A stretch of 64,000 bases of DNA from Zobellella endophytica (GCF_003012775.1 NZ_PXYG01000008.1:62001-126000); one strand, 5' to 3'; numbered from the stretch's first letter, positions 35,201 through 44,487 are shown. Translations and numbers: made by a program. The notes: generated by a model from the sequence alone, not told the origin.

Positions 35201-35795
35201 TGAACGAAGCGCCCAGTTCGGGGCTGTAGCGTTTCATGTCTTCTTCCGAAAACCCCATGCTGGCCTTCGAGGTGACATGGAAGGGATGCCCGAGCAGCAT
35301 GCCCTGTTCCGCGGCGGTGAAGTCCTCGGTTACCGACAATACCGCGACCTTTTCTTTTCGGGTATTCAGGAAAAAGCCGGACTTTTCGACGCTGTTGCAC
35401 ATCTTTTCGTACAGGTTGACGGCCTGTTGCCGCTGCTCGGCCCCTTGGCCGGCATTCAGGGCCAACTGCTCGCAGATAAGCCTCAGCAAGGGCCGGATCT
35501 CGTCCAGCGTCTCGGCCAGACTGGCTCCGTTTTGCTGCAGCAGGAAGGTGGCGCCGTAGCGGTGATAACCGGTCAGGGAAAGGTGGCTGATGGTGCCGTA
35601 CAGGATCTTGTCCGAGGCGGTAAAGTGATAGGCAAAGCCGAGCTCGCCATCGTTCATCGCCAGTTGATCGGCATAAGGGTTGTCCTGGTATGAAACCAGA
35701 TGCCGATGGATATCGAGGCCGGTCTCTCGGAAAAAGGTGTTCAGGTATTGTTCGAACAGTTTGTGGTGCCAACGGCTGTCCATTGTTGACGTCAT
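32262..35795 (-). CDS. sbnEF: Double NIS synthetase: SbnE and SbnF homologues fused in one protein
   Basis: A continuous 1177-residue frame with two complete IucA/IucC synthetases. Domain 1 (1 to ~580, the length of SbnE) has GHPFHVTSKASMGF, VPCHPWQANF, SSVRTVW and LEAHLQNSL. Domain 2 (~585-1177, the length of SbnF) has LYHPSFKSRVGFD, AVHPWQWRKI, SIRTLSDI, TSTSRV and LESHAQNML. The junction follows VNIPNPLSAYRYRDL with no linker of low complexity. In S. aureus these are separate enzymes: SbnE condenses citrate with L-Dap and SbnF adds the second Dap. The start is ATG 35795, inside the sbnD 3' end. The C-terminus is His-rich (EEEHHHGH). Confidence 0.9.
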   Translation of the reverse strand: MTSTMDSRWHHKLFEQYLNTFFRETGLDIHRHLVSYQDNPYADQLAMNDGELGFAYHFTASDKILYGTISHLSLTGYHRYGATFLLQQNGASLAETLDEIRPLLRLICEQLALNAGQGAEQRQQAVNLYEKMCNSVEKSGFFLNTRKEKVAVLSVTEDFTAAEQGMLLGHPFHVTSKASMGFSEEDMKRYSPELGASFRLHYFAVAPALVRTLSSGADVSQLLDPAARQEAARLLGTRAGQYQLVPCHPWQANFLLEQPAVRQKLEQELIISLGPLGQVVWPTSSVRTVWMPESRLFLKLSLDVRITNFIRNNPPEQMIRAIDASRLLHQLTPEETDDALRLLPELAAQTLELAGLEAAFGIIYRAGLDDEALEQTRILGSLVEECPMTGALPLGHYVRQAAGLAGKDITAAFVADWWRQYTNVSLLPALKLFATTGISLEAHLQNSLMRFRQGTPVQLVVRDMEGVSVASDSMLAPRCTAVGPESSVWYSADEAWFRFKYYLVVNHIAHLIGALARSFPVSEARLWQTTGQALADANLGGRAQSYAQELLQARSLPAKANMLSTFNGTGESPAWVNIPNPLSAYRYRDLTPLAETDDATAYRQAEQRVVQQLLEALLYEQALPCRHEQDGLLIPVSATLSYRCQARISTSFSRVRIRPGSVQRWESGQAGPVSLRQLMADIGRIVEADAERWQQFHQELTETLAKHAQTLQHSTVTPLRELPYFEQEARINNGHLYHPSFKSRVGFDLDENKRYGPELSAGFPLVWLAVDRALAHLGVSRSTSLEALYRRHFSCEEYGAIHRQIRAAGNKPEDMVLLAVHPWQWRKIIRVFYQDMLTQGRIIKLDVTGPAYLPQQSIRTLSDISDLGAPSLKLAMSLLNTSTSRVLAPHTVSNAARISDWLWHLVQTDDRLPEDRKPIILREIAGIGITPPAPLQKQYGALACIWRESVYRHLSERQSATPVTALVQLDIDQRPLIDPWIRQYGIGAWLTALLERVYLPVMHMLWYHGTALESHAQNMLLVHEQGMPVRVALKDFHDGVRYSKSLLHDAVQLPELTDAPQAHARVNPNSFLETDDANELRDFTQDALCFVNLAELAWFLAQHYHFAEQEFWALARRVVRQYQSDQPDLAPRFRLFDFFADRIDVEQLASRRFLPEVRLRVMPVANPLCEEEHHHGH

Positions 35796-36991
35796 GGTCT
35801 GGTTGCCTCTGTACAGGTTGAATAAGCGGGGTGTTTGTTGGTGAGCAACAGGAGGCCGGCGGCAATAAAAAGAGCCGCGCTGGCCGCCATGGCGCCACTG
35901 GCGTGAAAGAACGGATAGACGGCCGCCACCGTTAGTGGCCCTATCAGCTGTCCCGAGACCAGGGCGCTGTTGGCGGTTCCGATCGCCTGTCCCTGGTGGC
36001 GGGGATGGACCCGGTTGCTGACGATATAAACGACCGTTTGGGTGAGGGCGGCCAGGCAGAAGCCCTGCACCAGCCGAAGCAGGGCGAGCTGCCATAGGCT
36101 GTCCGCATACAGCATGACCAGGATGGCGCTGCCGCATCCGGCCGAGGCCATGATAAAGCTGCCCCGGGCACTGCCCCGGTCGTTACGCTTCCCCCAGTAG
36201 CTGCCGGCCAGGAAAGTCGCGGCCCAGGCCAGTGCATGGAGTCCTCCCGTGAGGGTGGCGGCGGGAAAGCGCGGGTCGCCGAGCTCGCTGACATAGAGGG
36301 CAAAGCAGGTGACCAGGGCAAAGGCGCCGCCTTGGGCCAGCGCCCCCGCCGCCAGCCAGGACAAGGTGGGCCACCGGCAGAACCAGCGTTTGCGCAACGG
36401 CGGCTCGGGTTGGTCCCGATGGCAGGAACGGGGCGAGGCGTCATGAAGACAAAGCGCGGCGGCAACGAGGGCGACGCAGGTCATGGCCGCGGTCATATTG
36501 AGCAAGAGTTCCATTCCCCAGCGGTCCATGAACAGCCCCCCGAGCAGGGGACCGCTCAGGCAAGCCAGTGCCATGGCGCTTTGCAAGCGTCCCAGCAGCA
36601 TGCCCTTGCCGGAAGGTTCCGCCATATGGGCGGTATAGGCCGTGATGACGAGGGATATGCCGCAAAAGCCAAGCAGCAGCCGGGCGGCAAGAAACTGGGC
36701 CAGGGTGCCGGCGAAGGACATCAGCAGCAGCGACACGCAGAACCCGCCCAAGGCCAGGAACAGGATGGGGCGGTATCCCCAGCGGTCGGCCAGGCGCCCG
36801 AGCAAGGGCGCCGACAGCACGCCGCCGATGGCGGGAGCGGCCAGGGCGATACCGGACCAGAGCATCGCGGTGCTCATGTCGTCCGCCAGTTTTTCCAGAT
36901 ACAACGGCATAACCGGGATCAGCACCATGACCCCGAAGGTCGCCAGGAACTGGCAGCACAAGAGGACATGGATAGCGCTAGGATGCTTCAT
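35792..36991 (-). CDS. sbnD: MFS siderophore exporter, SbnD-like
   Basis: 399 residues with 12 predicted membrane segments. The MFS signature loop is LLGRLADRWGYRP after TM2, with a second-half homologue LAGSYWGKRNDRG. By position it corresponds to SbnD, which moves staphyloferrin B across the cytoplasmic membrane. It overlaps sbnC by 14 bases and the fused synthetase by 4. In a Gram-negative cell it would deliver the product only to the periplasm. Confidence 0.85.
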   Translation of the reverse strand: MKHPSAIHVLLCCQFLATFGVMVLIPVMPLYLEKLADDMSTAMLWSGIALAAPAIGGVLSAPLLGRLADRWGYRPILFLALGGFCVSLLLMSFAGTLAQFLAARLLLGFCGISLVITAYTAHMAEPSGKGMLLGRLQSAMALACLSGPLLGGLFMDRWGMELLLNMTAAMTCVALVAAALCLHDASPRSCHRDQPEPPLRKRWFCRWPTLSWLAAGALAQGGAFALVTCFALYVSELGDPRFPAATLTGGLHALAWAATFLAGSYWGKRNDRGSARGSFIMASAGCGSAILVMLYADSLWQLALLRLVQGFCLAALTQTVVYIVSNRVHPRHQGQAIGTANSALVSGQLIGPLTVAAVYPFFHASGAMAASAALFIAAGLLLLTNKHPAYSTCTEATRP

Positions 36992-38684
36992 GCATGGGTT
37001 CCGCCGTCGGGGGCCGGGGTGCGGGGAGCGGCAACAGGGGGTTGCGGATACTTCCCATGGCGCTCGGCATGCCTGTCGAGGCGCCGGGCCGCGTCAACAG
37101 GGGGCCGAGAACCTGCTTGAACGGCCAGGCCTTTGCGTTCAGCAGGCTGTCGGACAGGATACGCCCGAGCTCCTCGTCCTGCAGGGCTGCCGCGTAATCT
37201 TCGATACAGGTCCGTACCCAGCGCCAGAAGTCCGCTTCGGTCCTGTTGCTGTGCCGGAGTGCGGCCAAGGCGATAGGGTACAGGTTGACCTGCAGTCCCA
37301 GTGTCGTGAAATAGGCGAGCAGTTCCTCCATCGAGGCCAGCACCAGCGAATTGGGCGTCGTCCAGTCGATCTGATAATCCGGCAGCGGCAATCCCAACCG
37401 GGTGAGCCGGGCGGGGCAGATGCGGAGGGTGTCATGATCCCGGAGAACAAAGCCGTGCAACTGCCGGTGTTGATAGCGTGCAAGTACGTTCTGGCCATGG
37501 CACTCCGGCATCACGCCGTGACACCACAGGTTCAGGAAGGTGTTGATAAAACAGCGGCTCAGGTCCTGGAGGGCCTGCCAGGGGTCGGCATCTCCATCCA
37601 GGAGCCGCCGCCAGACCGGCTCGTGCGGATAACTCAACGCCGACATGGCGAGCAGGCGGCTTGACGGGGCCTGGTCGAACGGCGGCAGAAAACGGATCTG
37701 GCAACCCAGGAGGCCCGGATTCCTGACCAGCACCTGTTCCCGTCCGGCAACCCACCAGTGGTGCTCGTCACACAGGGTGATGGCCGAGGTCAGGGCACTG
37801 TCCCGCTCCAGGATCTGCGTCAGCAGGCGGCAAGCCTCATCGCCATTGACCAGGTAGCGGGGCGGCATGGAACGGATAGCCCCCAGGGTGCTTGCGCTGG
37901 TGGAAAGCTTGATATGCATCCTTTCGTTCCGGGCACTCGCCAGGGTGCGCAGGGAGGAAGTGGGAGAGCCGGTCGCGGTGGTGAAGATCAGATCCACGGC
38001 GCCGAAAGTATTGCTTTCCGACAACAGGAGCCGATGCTGGGTGGGGAGCAGGGGCAAGGCGACGTAACCGGGCGCCAGGTGCCGAAGGCGGACACTCAGC
38101 GCCGCCTGCTCCGCTTCACTCAGCAGCAGCTCGGCCGGCTGCCGGGACTGTTTGCTCAACAGGCTGCCGGGGGGCAGGGCCCACCAGTGAAGCCGTGGCG
38201 AATCGGTGACCAGCCGGGCGAGCGCGCCTTTCGCGTGAGCAAAGGGATGGAAGGGGCGATCGGCCATCATGGCGAAGCATTCGCTGGCCGCCAGGGGCGA
38301 GGTGGCGGCATCGCGGGCCGATGGGAGTCGGGCGGGCAGGTGCTCGAGAAAATCGAAGCACTCCTGCCACCATTGCACCGCCCGTTCCCGGCCCGCCTCG
38401 GGCCACCAGGACGCCTGCACCAGATAGGGCATGACCTCCCGGGGGGATATCCGGCATCGCGTACCCTGCCTTTCGTCTTGCAGGCGGACATCGTCATCCT
38501 GTACCCGATAGGGCCTCAGCCCCTCTTGCATCCGGCAAGAGAAGCCAAGACTCATCGCATCGTCGAGCCGGACGGACAGCACGGCGCCGGAAAAGCGCAG
38601 GCTGTCGCAAAAACCGTCGACGTTCTCCATGTAAAGCGCATCGACCAGCTTTTGCAGTTGGTCCGTATAGAGTTGCCGTAACAT
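36978..38684 (-). CDS. sbnC: IucA/IucC family NIS synthetase, SbnC-like
   Basis: 568 residues. NIS synthetase motifs include RPFHPFAHAKGAL (ATP-binding HPxxxxxKG region), ASTLGAIRSMPPR (the S-R-T-x position) and MPECHGQNVLARY (ExHxQN catalytic-core motif). SbnC completes staphyloferrin B by joining alpha-ketoglutarate to the citryl-diamine backbone. The sequence is more divergent than the two fused domains, and the start follows sbnB by 9 bases. Assignment to SbnC rests on the conserved gene order. Confidence 0.85.
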   Translation of the reverse strand: MLRQLYTDQLQKLVDALYMENVDGFCDSLRFSGAVLSVRLDDAMSLGFSCRMQEGLRPYRVQDDDVRLQDERQGTRCRISPREVMPYLVQASWWPEAGRERAVQWWQECFDFLEHLPARLPSARDAATSPLAASECFAMMADRPFHPFAHAKGALARLVTDSPRLHWWALPPGSLLSKQSRQPAELLLSEAEQAALSVRLRHLAPGYVALPLLPTQHRLLLSESNTFGAVDLIFTTATGSPTSSLRTLASARNERMHIKLSTSASTLGAIRSMPPRYLVNGDEACRLLTQILERDSALTSAITLCDEHHWWVAGREQVLVRNPGLLGCQIRFLPPFDQAPSSRLLAMSALSYPHEPVWRRLLDGDADPWQALQDLSRCFINTFLNLWCHGVMPECHGQNVLARYQHRQLHGFVLRDHDTLRICPARLTRLGLPLPDYQIDWTTPNSLVLASMEELLAYFTTLGLQVNLYPIALAALRHSNRTEADFWRWVRTCIEDYAAALQDEELGRILSDSLLNAKAWPFKQVLGPLLTRPGASTGMPSAMGSIRNPLLPLPAPRPPTAEPMHEAS

Positions 38685-38693
38685 AAGCGTTTC

Positions 38694-39710
38694 CTAGAAC
38701 AAGGGCAGTTCGGTACCCGCGTTTTTGCTTTCCGCCGCCTGATAGAACCAACGGGCGCAGACAATGTCGTCGATGGCCATGCCCATGGGGTTGAGCAGTA
38801 TGATTTCATCATCGCTGTGCCGGCCCGTTACCTGACCGAGGACGATCTCGCCCAGCTCGGCATGCAGCTGTTCACGGCTGAACAATCCCTCTTCGACCAA
38901 CTGGTTGATCACTTTTTTCTCGCGGTTTGATTGATCCCAGTCGTCGACGATGACTTTGTCCGCTTTCAGGAAAACATCCCGCTCTATATCCATGATCGAG
39001 ATATTGGAAATAAAGCAGCCTTTTTTTATCCATTCGAAGGGGATATAGGGTTTGTCGGAAACGGTGCAGGTCACCAGTACATCGGCCTGTTCCACCGCGG
39101 AACGGGCCGAGTCATGAATGACAAAGCCGACTTTCGGGTATTTGGCGGCAAACTGGCTGATCAGGTTGTCGGCGGCGGCCTTATTGATATCGAACAGATG
39201 TACGGTGTTAATCTGCTCATATTGTTCGAGCAGCGTCTTCACCTGCATTTGTGCTATGGGGCCGCATCCGATGATGGAGATATCGGAGAAACCGCTTCTG
39301 GCCAGATACTTTGTCGCCACCCCGGTAATAGCGGCGGTACGCATGGCGCTGATCAGGCTGCCTTCCATTATCGCCACCGGGTAGTTCGTTTGCGCGTCGT
39401 TCAGGATAATGAGGGCGCTGGCGCGTGGTAGATGGAAACGGCCGGGGTTGTGCTGCCTGGAGCCGATCCACTTGATGCCGGCGATCGGATTATTCCCGCC
39501 CAGGTAGCAGGGCATGGCGATGATGCGATCGGCAATATGGTCGGCACCCGGCCAGCGTAGATAGGGTTTCAATGGCTGAATGAAATGCCCCCCGGCGTGA
39601 AGTTTCAATCCTTCCTCTATCGCTTCGATAAAGGCGTTGCTGTGGTCTGCGCCCAGGCCGAGCAGATCCGATTGGCTGAGGTAGCGGAGTTTGACGTGGT
39701 GCATGAACAT
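38694..39710 (-). CDS. sbnB: N-(2-amino-2-carboxyethyl)-L-glutamate dehydrogenase, SbnB-like
   Basis: 338 residues of ornithine cyclodeaminase/mu-crystallin fold. MRTAAITGVATKYLARSGFSDISIIGCGPIAQMQ holds the substrate Arg/Thr and the Rossmann GxGxxA-like NAD site. SbnB oxidatively cleaves the SbnA product to L-2,3-diaminopropionate, alpha-ketoglutarate and NADH; both organic products are used in the siderophore. Two ATGs (39710, 39704) are possible, with AAGGA just upstream. The codon use is slightly less GC-rich than its neighbours. Confidence 0.92.
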   Translation of the reverse strand: MFMHHVKLRYLSQSDLLGLGADHSNAFIEAIEEGLKLHAGGHFIQPLKPYLRWPGADHIADRIIAMPCYLGGNNPIAGIKWIGSRQHNPGRFHLPRASALIILNDAQTNYPVAIMEGSLISAMRTAAITGVATKYLARSGFSDISIIGCGPIAQMQVKTLLEQYEQINTVHLFDINKAAADNLISQFAAKYPKVGFVIHDSARSAVEQADVLVTCTVSDKPYIPFEWIKKGCFISNISIMDIERDVFLKADKVIVDDWDQSNREKKVINQLVEEGLFSREQLHAELGEIVLGQVTGRHSDDEIILLNPMGMAIDDIVCARWFYQAAESKNAGTELPLF

Positions 39711-39722
39711 GTTTCCTTTTTA

Positions 39723-40712
39723 TTAGGCAATCTTTCTTTGGAGAGGAGGGGTGTTATCAAAATGACGCTGTCTGACCATATCGAACCAGTCTTCGTCGTA
39801 AACCAGATCGAGGTAGCGCTCGCCACGGTCCGGCAACAGGGTCAGGACGCACTTGCCGTCGGGGATGTCGGGCAGCAGCTTGCCGATGGCGGAAACCGAC
39901 GAACCGCTGGATCCGCCGGCGAGGATCCCTTCTTTTACAAGCAGTTCCCTGCAGCCCAGGGCTGATTCGTAATCGTCGACATAGATGACGCTGTCCACTT
40001 CTTCGGGAGACAACAACTCGGGGACGCGGCTCGCCCCTATTCCCGGTATTTCCCTTGGAGAGGACTTTCCGCCAAAGAGGACGGAGCCGACGATATCGAC
40101 GGCGATGACTTTCATGGCCGGGAAATGCTCCCTGAGACGGCGGGAGACCCCCATCAAGGTTCCGGATGTACTCGCCCCTATCACCAGATAGTCAATATCC
40201 CGGTCTGTCTGTCTTAGAATTTCATCCGCTTCCCCATGATAATGGCTGCGCCAGTTGTCGGGGTTGGCATACTGATTTACCCAGACCGAGTTGGGGATTG
40301 ACAGCAGCAGTTGTTTGACGGTGTTGATCCGGGTAAGCAGATAGCCATCGTTTTGATCTTTTTCTGTCACCGAGACGATATTGGCGCCATACAGCCTGAG
40401 CATTTTCAAATTGGTGGGGGATATCTTGGGATCCACCACGGCGGTGAAGGGCAATCCTTTCAGTTTGCAGGTCATGGCGAGGGCAATAGCCAGGTTGCCG
40501 GAGGAGCTTTCGATGATATGGCTGCCGCTGTTAATGGTGCCGGCCTGAATGCCGGCCTCGAGCATATACTTGGCCGGTCTGTCCTTGATGCTGCCGCCGG
40601 GATTCATCATTTCCATTTTCGCCAATACGCTGACCCCCTCCCGAGGGAAAAGCCGCGACAGGCTGACGAGCGGAGTATTACCTACACAGTCCGTAATGTT
40701 TTTGCAGATCAT
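39723..40712 (-). CDS. sbnA: O-phosphoserine-dependent cysteine synthase homologue, SbnA-like
   Basis: 329 residues of fold-type II PLP enzyme: VGNTPLVSLSRLF, PLP lysine in NPGGSIKDRPAKYM, ESSSGNLAIALA and the phosphate cup GASTSGTLMG. SbnA joins O-phospho-L-serine and L-glutamate to ACEGA, the first step to L-Dap. The start at ATG 40712 is set by AGGAGG 9 nt upstream; the longer frame would run into the Fur box. First gene of the sbn-like operon. Confidence 0.92.
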   Translation of the reverse strand: MICKNITDCVGNTPLVSLSRLFPREGVSVLAKMEMMNPGGSIKDRPAKYMLEAGIQAGTINSGSHIIESSSGNLAIALAMTCKLKGLPFTAVVDPKISPTNLKMLRLYGANIVSVTEKDQNDGYLLTRINTVKQLLLSIPNSVWVNQYANPDNWRSHYHGEADEILRQTDRDIDYLVIGASTSGTLMGVSRRLREHFPAMKVIAVDIVGSVLFGGKSSPREIPGIGASRVPELLSPEEVDSVIYVDDYESALGCRELLVKEGILAGGSSGSSVSAIGKLLPDIPDGKCVLTLLPDRGERYLDLVYDEDWFDMVRQRHFDNTPPLQRKIA

Positions 40713-40748
40713 CGTTGAGCCTCCTGAAAAGTGGCTCTCATAGTACAC

Positions 40749-40780
40749 AAATGATAATCACTATCAACATCATTTTCATT
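40749..40780 (-). promoter_or_regulatory. Fur box of the sbn-like operon
   Basis: AATGATAATCACTATCAAC (40750-40768) matches the 19-bp Fur consensus closely, and ATCATTTTCATT follows, so two overlapping Fur dimers could bind. It lies 37-68 bp upstream of the sbnA ATG, which predicts iron-repressed expression of the whole biosynthesis operon. Confidence 0.8.
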
Positions 40781-40854
40781 GTGTTTTAGTTATTGCGACA
40801 GGAATCTTCGCCATTGAAGAGAAGAAAGGCATGAGCGGCTGTTTGCTTAAGTGG

Positions 40855-41057
40855 CTGTTCCGAATAGTAGATCACTACCGGCAGCGACTGGGTCCCGCTA
40901 AGCAGACCCTCCGTGCCAGGGGGCGAGCTTGCTCGCCGTGACGAGCATTTCGGCCTGACCGAACATCCAGTGAATGTTCGCAGCAGGTCGAAACCGCGAG
41001 TGTCACACCTTATACGGCGTGTCTCAGTCGATGTAGCACTATTAGGATTGGTTATTT
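40855..41057 (+). repeat. MITE-like repeat element, copy B
   Basis: About 203 bp, the inverted partner of 16303-16541. The outer ~70 bp on each side and the GAACAT...ATGTTC core are almost identical; the GC-rich half-hairpin of copy A is missing, as if deleted between GGG triplets. GGCGAGCTTGCTCGCC here is a perfect hairpin. It lies between the sbnA promoter and the exporter operon end. The remaining 137 bp up to 41194 shows nothing recognisable. Confidence 0.75.
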
Positions 41058-41194
41058 AACGCCGTTTAGTGGAGGAGAAAGAGTATTTCCCGGCGGCTAA
41101 AGCGCCGGCTATGGGAGCAAGTAGCGGGAGGATACAGGCTGGCCACCTGCCGCCTTGCCGGGCAGCCGGATGGCCAGGAATAAATTGCTTGCGC

Positions 41195-42556
41195 TCAGCC
41201 GGCCTGCCAGCCGCCGCCGAGGGCCTTGACCAGATCCAGGCTGGCGTCGAGCCGGCCCTGGCGCAGGATGGCCAGCTGCTCTTCGGCGCCGAACAGGGTG
41301 CGCTGGGCGTCGAGCAGCGACAGCAGTTCCTCGGCCCCTTCCCGGTAGCGGATTTCGGTCAGGCGCAGGGTTTCCCGCGCCTCGGTGACGATCAACCGCT
41401 GCTGCACTTCCTGCTCCCGGGTCAGCACCAAGTTGCCGAGGGCGTCCTCCACTTCCTTCAGGGCGGTGAGGATGGCCTTGCGGTAGTTTTCCACCAGCTC
41501 GCGCCGGCGCGCCTCGTTCAGCGCCACCTGGCTGCGCAGCCGGCCGCCGTCGAACAGGGTCTGCGACAGCGCCGCCGCCAGGCTCAGGCTGTGGCCGGGG
41601 TCGGCCAGCGACAGCAGCGCGGAGCTGGCCAGGCCGCCGCTGCCGCTGAGCTGCACCGAGGGCAGCAGGGCGGCGCGGGCGGCCGCCACGTTGGCCTCGG
41701 CGGCGGTCAGCTGGGCCTCGGCGGCGGCCAGGTCCGGGCGCCGGCCCAGCAGTTCACTGGGCAGTCCCGCCGCCGGCTCGGGAACCGACAACCGGGCCAG
41801 GGCTTCCGGCGCCAGCCGGTACCCCTGGGGCGGCCGGCCCAGCAGGATGGCCAGGGCCGATTCGGTCTGGCGCAGCTGCTCGCGCAGGGGCAGCAGGGTA
41901 GCCTCCTGGCTCAGCACGGCAGTACGCTGGCGGTGGACGTCGCTCACCACGGCGGCGCCGTTGCGGTACTTGGCCTCGACGATGGCGAGGTTGTCCCTGG
42001 CGATGGCCAGGTTCGCCTCGTTGATGCGGATTCGCTCGTCGAGCGCCAGCAGCTGGAACCAGGCACTGGCCACGCCGCTGGTCAGGGTTAGCCGGGCGGT
42101 GTCGAGATCGTGGCGGCTGACGGCCAGGCCGGCATCCGCCGCCCGCCGCTCGGCCCCGAGCCGGCCCCACAGATCCAGCTCGTAGCTGATGCCCAGGCTG
42201 GCGCGGCTGCTCTCGCCGGCGCCGTTGTCGGACCAGCTGCGATCGCTGCCGCCGCTCAGGGCGAGGGCGGGGAACAGCGAGGCGCCGGCGCTCTGCACCT
42301 GGGCCTCGGCCTGGCGGATCCGCTCGGCGGCGATGCGCAGGTCCGGACTGGCCGTCAGCGCCTCCTCGATCAGCCGGTCGAGGGTGGGGGAGCCGAAGTC
42401 CCGCCACCAGCCGGGGCCGACCTCATCGGTCCCGGCGGGGGTGTTCCACTGGCCGGCCAGGGCGAGTTCCGGGCGCTCCGGCGGGGTGGTCTGGGCGCAG
42501 CCGGCCAGGGTCAGGGGCAGCAGCAGGGCAAACAGGGAAAAGGGTAAGCGAGTCAT
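41195..42556 (-). CDS. Outer-membrane efflux lipoprotein, NodT/OpmQ-type TolC family
   Basis: About 453 residues. A lipoprotein signal ([15 protein letters not shown], lipobox LAGC) is followed by two OEP repeats, each with AEAQ-type coiled-coil helices ([55 protein letters not shown]). It forms the outer-membrane channel of a tripartite exporter with the two upstream genes. The ATG at 42562 overlaps the macB-like stop (ATGA), and the ATG at 42556 is a better-spaced alternative. It belongs to the same component set as PvdRT-OpmQ, which recycles pyoverdine. Confidence 0.88.
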   Translation of the reverse strand: MTRLPFSLFALLLPLTLAGCAQTTPPERPELALAGQWNTPAGTDEVGPGWWRDFGSPTLDRLIEEALTASPDLRIAAERIRQAEAQVQSAGASLFPALALSGGSDRSWSDNGAGESSRASLGISYELDLWGRLGAERRAADAGLAVSRHDLDTARLTLTSGVASAWFQLLALDERIRINEANLAIARDNLAIVEAKYRNGAAVVSDVHRQRTAVLSQEATLLPLREQLRQTESALAILLGRPPQGYRLAPEALARLSVPEPAAGLPSELLGRRPDLAAAEAQLTAAEANVAAARAALLPSVQLSGSGGLASSALLSLADPGHSLSLAAALSQTLFDGGRLRSQVALNEARRRELVENYRKAILTALKEVEDALGNLVLTREQEVQQRLIVTEARETLRLTEIRYREGAEELLSLLDAQRTLFGAEEQLAILRQGRLDASLDLVKALGGGWQAG

Positions 42557-42558
42557 GA

Positions 42559-44487
42559 TCATTCCGATGCCAGAGCAACAACAGGATCCAGCCGCGCCGC
42601 CTTGCGGGCGGGCAGCCAGCCGAACACCAGGCCGGTGGCGAAGGCGCAGCCGAAGGCCAGCAGCACCGGCGCGGGCGAGAAATACACCGGTATCTCGAAG
42701 GCGGCCAGCACCGCCGCCGCCGCCAGACCCAGCACCACGCCGATGGCGCCGCCCAGGGCCGACACCACCAGCGCCTCGGTGAGAAACTGCTGCAGTATGT
42801 GGCGGGTGCGGGCGCCGGTGGCCATGCGGATGCCGATCTCCCGGGTGCGTTCGGTCACGCTCACCAGCATGATGTTCATCACCCCGATGCCGCCCACCAG
42901 CAGCGAGATGGCGGCGATGGAGCCGAGCAGCCAGGTGAAGGTCCGGGTGGTGGCCGAGACGGTGTCGATGATGGAGGACATGTTGCGGATCTGGAAATCC
43001 TCCACCCCGTGGCGGGCCAGCAGCAGCCGGTGGATCTCGGTTTCGGTGTCGCCGATGCGGGCCACCTCGGCCACCGACACCGTGATGTTGCGCAGGAAGC
43101 GCTGGCCGAACAGCCGCAGGCCGCCGGTGGTGTAGGGCACGAACACCACGTCGTCCTGATCCTGGCCCCAGGGCGAGGCGCCCTTGGGCGCCATCACCCC
43201 GATCACCTGGAACAGGATGTTGTTGACCATCACGTACTGGCCCAGGGGCTCGGTGTCGGGGAAGAGGGCGTCCACCACCGACTGGCCCAGCACCGCCACC
43301 GTGGCGTAGCTCTGCTCGTCCTCTTCGGTAAAGAAGGTGCCCTGGCTCAGCGCCCACTGGCGGGCGGCGGGGAAATCGGCGGAGGTGGCGTTGATCTCCG
43401 GGCTGTGGTCCAGGTTGCCGAAGCGCAGGGTGGCGGAGCCGCCGATCTCGGGCACCGCCGCGCTCACGTTGGCCAGCTCCCGGACCGCCTGCATGTCTTC
43501 CGGCACCAGGGTGGAGGTGGCGCGCCGGCCCCACTGGTTGGGGGCGCCGGGGCGCACCAGCAGCAGGTTGCTGCCCATGGCGCTGATGCTCTGCACCACC
43601 TGCTGCTGGGAGCCGTTGCCGATGGCCAGCATGGTGATCACCGAGGCTACCCCGATGACGATGCCGAGCAGGGTGAGGGCGGCGCGGAACAGGTTGCTGC
43701 GCAGGGAGCGCAGGGCGGTGCGTACCGCCTCCAGCAGCTCGGCGGCGAGCGAGCCGGCGGGGCGGGGGCGGGCAGGGGCGGCGCCGTCCTCCCGTGCCGT
43801 GGCCGGGCCCGGATCGGCGAGGATGCGGCCGTCGCTGATCTCGATGATGCGGTCGGCCTGGGCCGCCACCTTGGGATCGTGGGTGATCAGGATCACGGTG
43901 TGGCCCCGGCGGGCCAGCCCGGTGAGCAGCGCCATCACCTCGGCGCCGCTCCTGCTGTCGAGCGCGCCGGTGGGCTCGTCGGCGAGGATGATGTCGCCGC
44001 CGTTCATCAGCGCCCGGGCGATGGACACCCGCTGCTGCTGGCCGCCGGACAGCTGGCTGGGCTTGTGCTCCAGCCGGCTGGCAAGGCCCAGGGTGGAGAG
44101 CAGTTGCTCCGCCCGGGCCCGGCGTTCGGGGCGGGACAACCCGGAGTAGATGGCCGGCACCTCGACGTTCTCCCGGGCGCTGGCGCCGCCCAGCAGGTGG
44201 TAGCTCTGGAACACGAAGCCGAAGGTGTCCCGGCGCAGCCGAGCCAGCTCGTCGCCGCTCAGGCTGGCCACGTCCCGGCCCTGCAGCCGGTATTCGCCGC
44301 CGCTGGGCTGGTCCAGGCAGCCGAGCAGGTGCATCAGGGTCGACTTGCCCGAGCCGGAGCTGCCCATGATGGCGACGAACTCGCCCTTGTTGATGGTGAG
44401 ATCGATGCCGTGCAGCACCCGGGTGGCCAGCTCGCCCGCGCCGTACTGCTTGGTGATGCCCCTGAGTTCTATCAATGGTGAGCTCAT
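42559..44487 (-). CDS. macB: MacB-type ABC exporter (ATPase + FtsX-like membrane domain)
   Basis: 642 residues. The N-terminal ATPase has GSSGSGKST (Walker A), [26 protein letters not shown] and THDP. The C-terminal half has one TM segment near 270, a large periplasmic domain, and three TM helices with the MacB signature [21 protein letters not shown]. MacB-type pumps drive periplasmic substrates through a TolC-like channel. Next to a siderophore locus, PvdT-like export of periplasmic siderophore is as likely as macrolide efflux. It overlaps the membrane-fusion gene by one base. Confidence 0.9.
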   Translation of the reverse strand: MSSPLIELRGITKQYGAGELATRVLHGIDLTINKGEFVAIMGSSGSGKSTLMHLLGCLDQPSGGEYRLQGRDVASLSGDELARLRRDTFGFVFQSYHLLGGASARENVEVPAIYSGLSRPERRARAEQLLSTLGLASRLEHKPSQLSGGQQQRVSIARALMNGGDIILADEPTGALDSRSGAEVMALLTGLARRGHTVILITHDPKVAAQADRIIEISDGRILADPGPATAREDGAAPARPRPAGSLAAELLEAVRTALRSLRSNLFRAALTLLGIVIGVASVITMLAIGNGSQQQVVQSISAMGSNLLLVRPGAPNQWGRRATSTLVPEDMQAVRELANVSAAVPEIGGSATLRFGNLDHSPEINATSADFPAARQWALSQGTFFTEEDEQSYATVAVLGQSVVDALFPDTEPLGQYVMVNNILFQVIGVMAPKGASPWGQDQDDVVFVPYTTGGLRLFGQRFLRNITVSVAEVARIGDTETEIHRLLLARHGVEDFQIRNMSSIIDTVSATTRTFTWLLGSIAAISLLVGGIGVMNIMLVSVTERTREIGIRMATGARTRHILQQFLTEALVVSALGGAIGVVLGLAAAAVLAAFEIPVYFSPAPVLLAFGCAFATGLVFGWLPARKAARLDPVVALASE

